From contig NZ_CP070973.1 of assembly GCF_017086405.1 (NCBI RefSeq), positions 3,938,739 to 4,002,738 on the forward strand: DNA of 64,000 nucleotides, in the 5' to 3' direction. Made by a program: the position numbers and the translations under genes. The stretch is from Mycobacterium gordonae (GTDB lineage: Bacteria > Actinomycetota > Actinomycetes > Mycobacteriales > Mycobacteriaceae). The notes beneath the pieces are model-generated. The model made no database searches. It worked only from the letters and a program-made list of their open reading frames with translations, and was not told the origin of the DNA. Below, piece after piece: positions 34,562 to 42,767 of the stretch (positions within the stretch are counted from its first letter, which is position 1; every line of letters starts with the position of its first letter).

Positions 34562-37269
34562 CGGCTGATGTGCCACGGGCCGATGCCAACCAGATGATCC
34601 CCGGTCAGCCCGATACCCAGATTGTGGTTACCGGTATTGAACAGACCCTGGTTAAAGCTGCCCTCGTTACCGATGCCCAGCAACTGCAACGCACCCAACG
34701 GCAGACCGGAGTTGCCGACCCCGCTGTTGACCAGACCCAAGTTGAGGCGGCCGTTGTTCCAGGCCCCGACATTGTCCGCGCCGATGTTGGTCAACCCGAC
34801 ATTGTTGAGGCCATTGTTACCGATACCGAACCCACCGAAGGTGCTGATCGGATCGGTCGGGGTGAAGTTCGGACTCACATTGCCCAACCCGAAATTCAAC
34901 GTGCCCTCGTTGAAGAACCCGATATTGCCCTCACCGACATTGCCGTAACCAAAGTTCGGCAACGCCGCCGCCGCCGCGGCCGGCAGCGCAGTACTGCTGA
35001 TGTGCCACGGGCCGATGCCAACCAGATGATCCCCGGTCAGCCCGATACCCAGATTGTGGTTACCGGTATTGAACAGACCCTGGTTAAAGCTGCCCTCGTT
35101 ACCGATGCCCAGCAACTGCAACGCACCCAACGGCAGACCGGAGTTGCCGACCCCGCTGTTGACCAGACCCAAGTTGAGGCGGCCGTTGTTCCAGGCCCCG
35201 ACATTGTCCGCGCCGATGTTGGTCAACCCGACATTGTTGAGGCCATTGTTACCGATACCGAACCCACCGAAGGTGCTGATCGGATCGGTCGGGGTGAAGT
35301 TCGGACTCACATTGCCCAACCCGAAATTCAACGTGCCCTCGTTGAAGAACCCGATATTGCCCTCACCGACATTGCCGTAACCAAAGTTCGGCAACGCCGC
35401 CGCCGCCGCGGCCGGCAGCGCAGTACTGCTGATGTGCCACGGGCCGATGCCAACCAGATGATCCCCGGTCAGCCCGATACCCAGATTGTGGTTACCGGTA
35501 TTGAACAGACCCTGGTTGAAGCTGCCCTCGTTACCGATGCCCAGCAACTGCAACGCACCCAACGGCAGACCGGAGTTGCCGACCCCGCTGTTGACCAGAC
35601 CCAAGTTGAGGCGGCCGTTGTTCCAGGCCCCGACATTGTCCGCGCCGATGTTGGTCAACCCGACATTGTTGAGGCCATTGTTACCGATACCGAACCCACC
35701 GAAGGTGCTGATCGGATCGGTCGGGGTGAAGTTCGGACTCACATTGCCCAACCCGAAATTCAACGTGCCCTCGTTGAAGAACCCGATATTGCCCTCACCG
35801 ACATTGCCGTAACCAAAGTTCGGCAACGCCGCCCCCGCCGCGGCCGGCAGCGCAGTACTGCTGATGTGCCACGGGCCGATGCCAACCAGATGATCCCCGG
35901 TCAGCCCGATACCCAGATTGTGGTTACCGGTATTGAACAGACCCTGGTTGAAGCTGCCCTCGTTACCGATGCCCAGCAACTGCAACGCACCCAACGGCAG
36001 ACCGGAGTTGCCGACCCCGCTGTTGACCAGACCCAAGTTGAGGCGGCCGTTGTTCCAGGCCCCGACATTGTCCGCGCCGATGTTGGTCAACCCGACATTG
36101 TTGAGGCCATTGTTACCGATACCGAACCCACCGAAGGTGCTGATCGGATCGGTCGGGGTGAAGTTCGGACTCACATTGCCCAACCCGAAATTCAACGTGC
36201 CCTCGTTGAAGAACCCGATATTGCCCTCACCGACATTGCCGTAACCAAAGTTCGGCAACGCCGCCGCCGCCGCGGCCGGCAGCGCAGTACCGCTGATGTG
36301 CCACGGGCCGATGCCAACCAGATGATCCCCGGTCAGCCCGATACCCAGATTGTGGTTACCGGTATTGAACAGACCCTGGTTGAAGCTGCCCTGATTGCCC
36401 ACGCCAAGAAGACCCAACAGCGGGACCGGCAAACCCATATTCCCGGTACCGACATTGGCGATCCCGACGTTCTGCATCCCGTTGTTGGCGATTCCTAGAG
36501 AGCCGAAATTGCTCAACGGATTGCTCGGAACGAAGTGCGGACTCACATTGCCGATCCCGATATTCACACTGCCGGTGTTGAACGCCCCAAGGTTGTCCAA
36601 TCCCGTGTTGCCGATGCCGATCCCGCCAAACAAACTGATCGGGTCGGTCGGAGTGAAGTTCGGACTCGCATTGCCCCACCCGACATTCAACGTGCCTTTG
36701 TTGAAGAACCCGATATTGCCCTCGCCGACATTGCCGTAACCGAAGTTCGGCAACGCCGCCGCCGCCGGTGCAACCAGCTGCGCAGCGGCCGCCGCTGCTT
36801 CTGCGTGATAGCCGACCATCGCTGCGACATCCTGAGCCCACATCTCCTCGTAGAGGCTCTCGACAGCCGCGATTGCGGGCGCGTTTTGTCCAAAGAGGTT
36901 GGACAACACGAGGTTCACCAAACCGGAACGATTCGCTGCAACAGCTGCCGGATGCACCGTTGCCGCCAAGGCCGCTTCAAACGCACCTGCCACCGCCTGC
37001 GCCTGCGCCGCGGCACCCGAGGCCTGCGCTGCTGCCGCGCTCAACCACCCCGCATACGGGGTAGCGGTGGCCATCATCGCTTGAGCTGCCGGCCCCTGCC
37101 AGGCATCGGCCGCCAGCGCCGAAGTCAACGAAGAAAAAGACTCCGCCGCGGAGTCGAGCTCTGCAGCCAGCGTGTTCCACGCGGCCCCAGCCTCCAGCAT
37201 CGGCACGGAGCCGGCTCCACTGAACATGCGCATCGAGTTGACCTCGGGGGGCAACACCGAAAAGTTCAT
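34558..37269 (-). CDS. PPE-MPTR protein with long perfect repeats
   Basis: A 903-residue PPE protein of the MPTR subgroup. The PPE domain spans about residues 1-170 (MNFSVLPPEVNSMRMFSGAG, with AWQGPAAQAM as the WxG-like turn). The rest is made of Asn-Gly-rich pentapeptide-like units (NxGxGN, FNTGNHNLGIG) that should fold as a beta-helix-like extended structure. From about residue 326 to the end, a 144-residue block repeats four times almost unchanged; the unit before it is a diverged relative. The protein ends within the motif HISR, so the last copy closes without a unique tail. It is probably surface-exposed or secreted by an ESX system; function is unknown. Long identical repeats make this a mis-assembly risk in short-read data. 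Confidence 0.95.
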   Translation of the reverse strand: MNFSVLPPEVNSMRMFSGAGSVPMLEAGAAWNTLAAELDSAAESFSSLTSALAADAWQGPAAQAMMATATPYAGWLSAAAAQASGAAAQAQAVAGAFEAALAATVHPAAVAANRSGLVNLVLSNLFGQNAPAIAAVESLYEEMWAQDVAAMVGYHAEAAAAAAQLVAPAAAALPNFGYGNVGEGNIGFFNKGTLNVGWGNASPNFTPTDPISLFGGIGIGNTGLDNLGAFNTGSVNIGIGNVSPHFVPSNPLSNFGSLGIANNGMQNVGIANVGTGNMGLPVPLLGLLGVGNQGSFNQGLFNTGNHNLGIGLTGDHLVGIGPWHISGTALPAAAAAALPNFGYGNVGEGNIGFFNEGTLNFGLGNVSPNFTPTDPISTFGGFGIGNNGLNNVGLTNIGADNVGAWNNGRLNLGLVNSGVGNSGLPLGALQLLGIGNEGSFNQGLFNTGNHNLGIGLTGDHLVGIGPWHISSTALPAAAGAALPNFGYGNVGEGNIGFFNEGTLNFGLGNVSPNFTPTDPISTFGGFGIGNNGLNNVGLTNIGADNVGAWNNGRLNLGLVNSGVGNSGLPLGALQLLGIGNEGSFNQGLFNTGNHNLGIGLTGDHLVGIGPWHISSTALPAAAAAALPNFGYGNVGEGNIGFFNEGTLNFGLGNVSPNFTPTDPISTFGGFGIGNNGLNNVGLTNIGADNVGAWNNGRLNLGLVNSGVGNSGLPLGALQLLGIGNEGSFNQGLFNTGNHNLGIGLTGDHLVGIGPWHISSTALPAAAAAALPNFGYGNVGEGNIGFFNEGTLNFGLGNVSPNFTPTDPISTFGGFGIGNNGLNNVGLTNIGADNVGAWNNGRLNLGLVNSGVGNSGLPLGALQLLGIGNEGSFNQGLFNTGNHNLGIGLTGDHLVGIGPWHISR
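34565..36292. repeat. Four tandem 432-bp near-identical repeats inside the PPE-MPTR gene
   Basis: Copies begin at 34565, 34997, 35429 and 35861 (start motif CTGATGTGCCACGGG). A fifth partial copy, about 100 bp long, begins at 36293 and then diverges. The spacing is exactly 432 bp (144 codons), so frame is kept. Only a handful of single-base differences are visible, for example GGTTAAAGC versus GGTTGAAGC, GCCGCCGCC versus GCCCCCGCC, and AGTACTGCTG versus AGTACCGCTG. Such uniformity implies recent amplification or ongoing gene conversion. Confidence 0.95.
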
Positions 37270-37409
37270 CTACCTGTGCCTTTCTCGCCGCTGTCGGCCG
37301 GTCGCGAGGCCGCTTTCGCTTGTGATGCGCGAATCTATCCGATGGCGAACCGATTTACATGCGTTTTCGTATGCGATTTACTAATACATACGATCTGCTC
37401 ACGTAGCCG

Positions 37410-37445
37410 TAAGGTTCCTCTCAGGTGTCTTAAGGTTTCTCTCAG
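37410..37445. promoter_or_regulatory. Direct repeat TAAGGTTYCTCTCAG x2
   Basis: Two 15-bp direct repeats (37410-37424 and 37431-37445) differ at one base and start 21 bp apart, two helical turns. They lie between the divergent PPE-MPTR gene and the DUF167 gene. This is a plausible site for a response regulator binding as a dimer on one face of the DNA. The binding protein is not known. Confidence 0.45.
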
Positions 37446-37512
37446 CCAGACGCTTCGCCGCGGAGGTTGCGCCGCCTCGGCTCATCCAGGCCGAGGACGT
37501 AGCCTTACGCGG

Positions 37513-37743
37513 ATGACGGAGTCGGTCGTCGTCAAGGTCAAGCCGGGCAGCCGTAAGGGCCCGCTTGTCGAGGTCGGGGCAGACGGCGGACTGACCATCT
37601 ATGTCCGTGAGCAAGCGGTCGACGGCAAAGCCAACGAAGCAGTCACTCGATTACTGGCCACCCACCTTGATGTGCCAAGGAGCCGAATCGAATTGGTGTC
37701 CGGAGCCACGGCGCGGCTGAAGCGTTTTCGCATCAGCCGGTGA
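37513..37743 (+). CDS. DUF167 (YggU-like, UPF0235) protein
   Basis: A 76-residue member of the DUF167 family: SVVVKVKPGSRKGPLVEV, LTIYVREQAVDGKANEAVTRLLATHL, VPRSRIELVSGATARLKRFRI. The VDGKANxAv and SRIElvsG motifs are diagnostic. Its function is unknown, although it is widespread. The ATG at 37513 is the natural start; the longer open frame upstream is only the antisense of the PPE-MPTR gene. It ends 5 bp before the convergent GGDEF gene. Confidence 0.9.
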   Translation: MTESVVVKVKPGSRKGPLVEVGADGGLTIYVREQAVDGKANEAVTRLLATHLDVPRSRIELVSGATARLKRFRISR

Positions 37744-37748
37744 ATCAA

Positions 37749-38678
37749 TCAGTCGGCCGGCAGCCCACGAGCCCTCTTGGCCGCATACATGTGTTCATCC
37801 GCCAGACGCAGCAAATCGCCTTCACCAGAGGCGATGCCGGCGCTGAACCCTACCCGCCCGCCAGAATCGGCCCAGTAGCGCCGGAGCCGCCTGACAACCT
37901 GCTCGGCCTCACGACGGTCAGCACCGATCAGCATGAGCAGGAACTCGTCGCCGCCAATACGGAAGACGATGTCATCCTTGCGGACGGACCAACGCAGGGC
38001 GTCGGCGAACGCGACGAGGAGTTCGTCCCCGGCGTCGTGCCCGTGATGGTCGTTGTATCGCTTGAAGTGGTCGAGGTCGAGCAACACCACAGCCGACTCA
38101 CCGGCATGCAACGATAGTCGGCGGCCGAGCGTGCTCCGGTCGAGTAGTTGGGTGAGCGCGTCGGTCTGTGCGATCTGCTCAAGCAGCGCGCTTTGCGCTT
38201 CGAGTCGAGCGATGAGCCAAGCCGGAACCTCGGCGACCAGCACCCACATGATTGCGGTCAAGACCACCTTCGCCAGGTCCGCCGGAAGCTGCTTGCCGCC
38301 ACCCACCACTAAAGCCACCACGCCGAGCGGAACGACCGCTAATGAGGACCACCGCGGACAAGTGAGGCCGATGAAGGCGAAAGCAATGGTGATGGTGCCG
38401 GGGAAGTCGCGGGTCGCGTGGGAATCCATCATTCCGGCGACAATCGTGACGATCAACGACACTACTGACCACCCGATGAGCAACCTGCGTCGGTCCTGCC
38501 AGCCGAGCAACCAGCCGAGGAGCAAGACCAGACCACCGAGAACGGCCGCGCCGGCGAGAAACCAGCGCAACCGGGTCCCACCCCCGGCAGCGTAGATGCC
38601 GAGCATGGCAAGGTATCCCGTCAGCCCGATGACGTGCCACCGCCCCGCTGACGGCTGCGGGTCCACCTTGCAGGGCAC
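37749..38678 (-). CDS. Membrane-bound GGDEF diguanylate cyclase
   Basis: A 309-residue protein with about five transmembrane helices (residues about 15-145) followed by a GGDEF domain. The domain has LDLDHFKRYNDHHGHDAGDEL, with the metal and substrate residues, and the active motif RIGGDEFLLML. The C terminus has a VGFSAGIASGEG and DEHMYAAKRARG end typical of active cyclases. There is no EAL domain and no clear RxxD inhibitory site just before GGDEF. It should make c-di-GMP in response to a membrane signal. The start is the GTG at 38676-38678. A cyclic-nucleotide-binding protein gene lies just upstream in the same direction. Confidence 0.9.
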   Translation of the reverse strand: MPCKVDPQPSAGRWHVIGLTGYLAMLGIYAAGGGTRLRWFLAGAAVLGGLVLLLGWLLGWQDRRRLLIGWSVVSLIVTIVAGMMDSHATRDFPGTITIAFAFIGLTCPRWSSLAVVPLGVVALVVGGGKQLPADLAKVVLTAIMWVLVAEVPAWLIARLEAQSALLEQIAQTDALTQLLDRSTLGRRLSLHAGESAVVLLDLDHFKRYNDHHGHDAGDELLVAFADALRWSVRKDDIVFRIGGDEFLLMLIGADRREAEQVVRRLRRYWADSGGRVGFSAGIASGEGDLLRLADEHMYAAKRARGLPAD

Positions 38679-38726
38679 CTGCCCAGAATAATTGCGGCCA
38701 GAATGCCGTATCGCGGTGCGCTCCGG

Positions 38727-39317
38727 CTAAGCCTTGCTGTTCTTTTCGATCCACTGGGACAGTGCGTCCTCTGTCGCGGCCGGGACCCCCACGCCGGCAG
38801 CTTTGGCGGCCTGTTCGAACCGATCGAGCAGCTCGGCCGAAACAGCGACGTTCAATTTCGAATGCGACGGCTTGGGCTTGGCCGGCGGAGCGGCCGCCAC
38901 GTGCCGGGCAGCGGTCTCGTCCATCATGTCCCGGAGCGCGGGCAACTCCTTCAGCAGTGTCGCGAGATCATCGCGGTCAATACGCAACACCTCGGACGGG
39001 CCGATGGTGGTGACGGTTGCGGAACGCAATTGCCCACGGCGAAGCGCCGATTCGCCAATCACCTCGCCAGGACCGACCACAGCCACCCGGTCCGTACCGA
39101 CATACACACCGGCCTCGCCGCTGAGCAGGATGAAACAGGCGTCCGACGGCGTCTGCTCGCGGATCAAAGGCCAGGGCCCAGACTGCGACGTGTGGTGCGC
39201 GGAGCGAACAAGGCGCTCCAGGTCAGCATCGGAAAACTTCTCGAAGGTACTGAATTCGCTCAAGCGACGGACATCTCGCTCGATATCGCGCTGCAGTTCC
39301 TCGTCGTCGTCCTTCAT
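38727..39317 (-). CDS. Cyclic-nucleotide-binding domain protein with C-terminal RHH-like segment
   Basis: A 196-residue protein. The central cNMP-binding domain runs from STFEKFSDADLERLVRSAHH through CFILLSGEAGVYVG, RVAVVGPGEVIGESALRRG (phosphate-binding cassette GESAL with its Arg) and SEVLRIDRDDLATLL. There is no Crp-type winged helix. Instead, after a Pro/Ala-rich linker comes KLNVAVSAELLDRFEQAAKA with a second helix ATEDALSQWIEKN, a strand-helix-helix pattern like ribbon-helix-helix DNA-binding proteins. It might be a cAMP-responsive DNA-binding protein of unusual build; this is inference. The ATG at 39315-39317 has an AGGAG site. It precedes the GGDEF gene by 48 bp in the same direction. 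Confidence 0.82.
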   Translation of the reverse strand: MKDDDEELQRDIERDVRRLSEFSTFEKFSDADLERLVRSAHHTSQSGPWPLIREQTPSDACFILLSGEAGVYVGTDRVAVVGPGEVIGESALRRGQLRSATVTTIGPSEVLRIDRDDLATLLKELPALRDMMDETAARHVAAAPPAKPKPSHSKLNVAVSAELLDRFEQAAKAAGVGVPAATEDALSQWIEKNSKA

Positions 39318-39528
39318 AGCGGGCTCCTGATCGACGGTGACCGTGACGTGGTGGAGCCTAACGCGAATTCGGCCTGATTCCGCCGAAGATCGCCAGGAAA
39401 AATAGCCGAGAGCAGCGAAGTGGCGGATCATGGCCTGAGCTGATTTCCGATCCACAATGTCGCGTCGTCGAGTCCTATTACGGCGCTTACGGATTCGCTC
39501 GGCCACAGCAACGGAGGCAGGAATCTAC

Positions 39529-41250
39529 ATGAGGCAGCAAGCCAACCGTGCGGGGACCCTCGCCGTCGACCTCGGCAAGACGTCGTGCCGAGCGGCCGCA
39601 CATGGTCGTCGGGCTGTTGGGCCAGGTGCACCAGGGCTCGCGGTGCCCGGTGGGGTACTGGCCGCCGAGTCGGCGGTCCGCACCGTCGCCCGCGAACTCG
39701 GACCGGTCGACGAGGTGGTCGTCGGTGCGGCCGGGGCACTGGCGGCACCAGATGCGGCGCGTGCGTTGGGCATTTCGCTGCTGAGTTCGCTACAGGCCAC
39801 TCGCGTCACGGTCACCAGCGACGCTGTGCTTGCGCACGCCGGTGCTCTGAAGGGACAGCCGGGCGTCGTCTTGGTCGTCGGCACCGGCGTCGTAGCGCTC
39901 GCCATCAGAGCCGACGGCACCCTGCGTACCGCTGACGGCTGGGGACCATGGTTGGGCGACGAGGGAGGTGGCGCGTGGATCGGCGGCGCAGGGCTGCGGG
40001 CTGCGCTGCGCGCCAGCGACGGCCGCGGGCCGGCGACCACCCTCCTGGACGCTGCCCGTGCACGGTTCGGTGAACCGCAGTCCTGGCCGGCACAGTTCAC
40101 CGATGCAGCCGCCCTGGCAGCGTTCGCGCCCGATGTTCTGGCCGCGACATACGACGCCACCGCGCGGGCGATCGTCAGCGCTGCTGTCGAAGCGCTCGCC
40201 GCAGCCGTGCGTGGCGCCGGAGCTGGACCCGTCGCGATGGTCGGCGGACTCGGGGAGGTGGCGGCGTTACGTGCGGGACTCGACGTGCTGCCCGCCGCCG
40301 GAGACGCCCTCGATGGTGCTCTGCTGCTGGGAAAGATCCATGAACCGCATGTGATACGCCTGCAAGTGGGCGCCGCCCGACACGCTCTCGACAGCCTCAG
40401 CACCGAGGCTGCACGACCCGGCCTGCACGACCTCGACATCCGGCCCATCGGTGAGGTCGTCGCCCTACTCATCCGCGCCGAGGGTGATGCGCACGCCGTG
40501 GTTGAAGCCGCGGTCCCGCAGATCGCAGCGGCAGCCGAGGCGATCACCGCCCGACTGAAAGGCGGCGGTCGCCTGATCTATGCCGGGTCAGGGACGCCCG
40601 GACGGCTCGGCGTCCTGGACGCAGCCGAATGCGGACCGACGTTCGGCACCGACCTGGTGCGCGGTGTGATCGCCGGCGGGCCAACGGCTTTGACCCATCC
40701 GATCGAGGGCGCTGAAGACGCGTTCAACCCGACCGATTTCGCCGATCTAGCTGCCGCCGATGCGCTCGTCGGAATTACTGCCTCGGGCCGCACCCCGTAC
40801 GTGCTGGGAGCGCTCGACTACGCGCGGTCACTCGGCGCGCTGACCGTCGCTGTCGTCAACAACCCGGGCAGCGAAGCGTCCGCCGAGCTGATGATCGAGG
40901 TGCTTACCGGCGCCGAGGTGCTGGCCGGGTCCACGCGTCTCACCGCGGGTACTGCGCAGAAGGTGGTGCTGAACGCTCTCTCGACAAGCGTCATGATCGC
41001 ACTGGGCAAGACATATGGACCCCGGATGGTCGACGTGCGGGTGACCAACGAAAAGCTGCGACGCCGTGCGGTGCGGATGATCCGCGACGCGGCAGAGGTC
41101 GACGAGGATGTCGCGGCGGCTGCTCTGGACGCCGCGGGGGGTCACGTGAAGACCGCGATAGTCGCGCTGTTGGCACGCGTCGACGTCACTGAGGCCGCCA
41201 CCCGGCTGAACCGGGCGGGTGGACGCCTGCGCGATGCACTCCGCAATTGA
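39529..41250 (+). CDS. murQ: Fused BadF/NagK-type sugar kinase and N-acetylmuramic acid 6-phosphate etherase
   Basis: A 573-residue two-domain enzyme. Residues about 8-270 are a BadF/BadG-type (N-acetylhexosamine kinase) ASKHA fold: LAVDLGKTSCRAAA, VLVVGTGVVALAIRADG and WLGDEGGGAWIGGAGL, with GPVAMVGGLGEVAAL as the late Gly loop. Residues about 290-573 are MurQ: IRPIGEVVALLIRAEGDAHA, GRLIYAGSGTPGRLGVLDAAE with the catalytic Glu and CGPTFG, and NNPGSEASAELMIEVLTGAE. The combined enzyme could phosphorylate MurNAc and cleave its lactyl ether, so recycling peptidoglycan sugars to GlcNAc-6-P. A GGAGG site precedes the ATG at 39529. Confidence 0.9.
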   Translation: MRQQANRAGTLAVDLGKTSCRAAAHGRRAVGPGAPGLAVPGGVLAAESAVRTVARELGPVDEVVVGAAGALAAPDAARALGISLLSSLQATRVTVTSDAVLAHAGALKGQPGVVLVVGTGVVALAIRADGTLRTADGWGPWLGDEGGGAWIGGAGLRAALRASDGRGPATTLLDAARARFGEPQSWPAQFTDAAALAAFAPDVLAATYDATARAIVSAAVEALAAAVRGAGAGPVAMVGGLGEVAALRAGLDVLPAAGDALDGALLLGKIHEPHVIRLQVGAARHALDSLSTEAARPGLHDLDIRPIGEVVALLIRAEGDAHAVVEAAVPQIAAAAEAITARLKGGGRLIYAGSGTPGRLGVLDAAECGPTFGTDLVRGVIAGGPTALTHPIEGAEDAFNPTDFADLAAADALVGITASGRTPYVLGALDYARSLGALTVAVVNNPGSEASAELMIEVLTGAEVLAGSTRLTAGTAQKVVLNALSTSVMIALGKTYGPRMVDVRVTNEKLRRRAVRMIRDAAEVDEDVAAAALDAAGGHVKTAIVALLARVDVTEAATRLNRAGGRLRDALRN

Positions 41251-41275
41251 GCGCACGCTGGATAGAGTTACCGCC

Positions 41276-41533
41276 GTGAACAAGCTCACGGTTGCATTCC
41301 TGGCCACCGCCACCGCCGCGGCGTTGCAGTTGGCCGTCGCGCCCTCGGCCAACGCGAACATCTGCCCCGCCGGCGAAAACGGGGCGTCCGTCAACCTCGC
41401 CGACTGCCCGATCGGCAGCATCGCCGCAGCGGACGCGCTGGACGAGGCGCGGCAGCGCTGGCAGGGCCGGCCGCCGTGCTACACGCGGGAGGGTGTGCCG
41501 TACTACACGCCCGGCGACGCACCCTGCGCCTGA
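41276..41533 (+). CDS. Small secreted Cys-containing protein
   Basis: An 85-residue reading from GTG 41276 (NKLTVAFLATATAAALQL) with a clear signal peptide cut near SANANICP. The mature part has four cysteines (ICPAGENG, ADCPIG, RPPCYTREG, APCA) in a Tyr/Pro/Gly-rich short chain ending PYYTPGDAPCA. The pattern is that of many small exported mycobacterial proteins without known function. It starts 25 bp after the murQ stop and could be co-transcribed. Confidence 0.75.
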   Translation: MNKLTVAFLATATAAALQLAVAPSANANICPAGENGASVNLADCPIGSIAAADALDEARQRWQGRPPCYTREGVPYYTPGDAPCA

Positions 41534-41621
41534 TTCGGCCGGGGCCGTCTCAAGGAAAACCTGTACCCAGCCGACACGACGGCGCACAATTGGGGTGTCC
41601 GTTTGAATCTGGGGAGCCGCG

Positions 41622-42089
41622 ATGAGCGAGCAACTGTACGACTTCTTCGGCGAGATCTTTCGCCGGTATTTCATCCCCGCTATCGACGCCTATCCGCGGA
41701 AGGGCCGCGCTCTTGTCGAGAAGTTACTCGCGCTGACAGACGACGTACCGGACAGGTTGGCGCAGAGCAGGAGCGCCGCAGCCGCGTGGGGGAGGGCAGA
41801 GGCACCGAACGCGAGAATCGCTTCAGAGCTCTTCGTCACGACCCAACATGGACTGATGTACGCCGCCCGGTTGACCGAGTCTCGGCGGGAGCTGTATTAC
41901 TTGGCCACCCCGCACGGGTTGTTCGACCCGTTCGTCGACCAAGTCGACACTGCCGAAATACCCCACGAGGCAACGGTTCTGGTGGACAACAGGTTGGAGC
42001 GCGACCTCGCGACAGCTCATCCGATGGACGCGGCGCTACGCCGGATCCTCGATGAACACCTGGCGCTTCGGGTGGATCTGCCTGGCTGA
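41622..42089 (+). CDS. Hypothetical protein
   Basis: A 155-residue soluble-looking protein (MSEQLYDFFGEIFRRYFIPA) with mixed helices and a later part LFVTTQHGLMYAARLTESRR and ATVLVDNRLERDLATAHPMD. There is no signal peptide, membrane helix or motif I recognise. Codon use and composition are normal for this genome, and the ATG at 41622 is the only good start. No function is assigned. Confidence 0.7.
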   Translation: MSEQLYDFFGEIFRRYFIPAIDAYPRKGRALVEKLLALTDDVPDRLAQSRSAAAAWGRAEAPNARIASELFVTTQHGLMYAARLTESRRELYYLATPHGLFDPFVDQVDTAEIPHEATVLVDNRLERDLATAHPMDAALRRILDEHLALRVDLPG

Positions 42090-42098
42090 CGGGCGCAA

Positions 42099-42767
42099 TC
42101 AGCTTGAGGCGCTGAGGATCTTGATGGCGAAGATGAGCGTGTCACCCGGGCGGATGCCGGCGCTGGGCTGACCCTCGGGATAGCCATCCGCGGACGTCAT
42201 GGCAACCGCGACGGTTGACCCCACCTTTTGGCCGGCGATGGCCTTCTGGAAGCCGGGCACGACCCCGGTCAGCGGAAAATCGACGGGCGCACCACGTTCG
42301 TAAGTCGTGTCGAACACCGACCCGTCCCGACCGTTGACACCCATGTAGCACACCGAAACCCGGGCGGTGTTCGAGACGACCGGCCCATCGCCGGCGCGCA
42401 AGGTGTGCACCTGAGTCTGCGCCACGCTGAATGGTGCAGTCACCGTCACTTGCGGCGCAGTCGCGTCCGTGGACCCGGTGACGGCAACGTTGCCGGTGGT
42501 TCCGGCCAGCGTCCACTCCGGTGTGCCGCCGTTCTGCGGAGCGACAGTCGGGCAGGCGCCGGCGACCGCTGGCGTGGCCGCCATTGAGGGCCGCGTGTAC
42601 AGATCGGAGATCGACGACGAACTCGCCGACGACGAAGACGTATTCGTGGGGGAGCCGCACGCCGTCATGGTCAGAAAAGCACCGACACAGGCAACAAACG
42701 TCAAGGCCGAAGGCACCCGGGGAAGATTCACCGGTGCCACGCTACAGAGTCGTTTCCGGTAGTTCAC
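42099..42767 (-). CDS. FKBP-type peptidyl-prolyl isomerase lipoprotein
   Basis: A 222-residue lipoprotein with a lipobox (FLTMTACGS, Cys 37) and a Ser/Thr-rich linker. The C-terminal third is an FKBP domain: VSVCYMGVNGRDGSVFDTTY, GAPVDFPLTGVVPGFQKAIAG and the final PGDTLIFAIKIL. It should catalyse or assist proline isomerisation in the envelope. The GTG at 42765-42767 overlaps the stop of the upstream methyltransferase by 4 bp (GTGA), which indicates coupling, although a GTG 9 codons on is also possible. Confidence 0.9.
   Translation of the reverse strand: MNYRKRLCSVAPVNLPRVPSALTFVACVGAFLTMTACGSPTNTSSSSASSSSISDLYTRPSMAATPAVAGACPTVAPQNGGTPEWTLAGTTGNVAVTGSTDATAPQVTVTAPFSVAQTQVHTLRAGDGPVVSNTARVSVCYMGVNGRDGSVFDTTYERGAPVDFPLTGVVPGFQKAIAGQKVGSTVAVAMTSADGYPEGQPSAGIRPGDTLIFAIKILSASS

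Noticed and set aside
34565..36292. Possible CRISPR array
   Set aside because: Units are 432 bp, contiguous, coding and nearly identical throughout; no short repeats with unique spacers.
34570..36498. Plus-strand 642-codon repetitive reading antisense to PPE-MPTR
   Set aside because: Its repeats mirror the 432-bp sense repeat because the period is a multiple of three; no ribosome-binding site or family.
41603..42055. Plus-strand Arg-rich reading of 150 codons
   Set aside because: Overlaps the more protein-like 155-residue reading at 41622 in another frame and lacks any domain.
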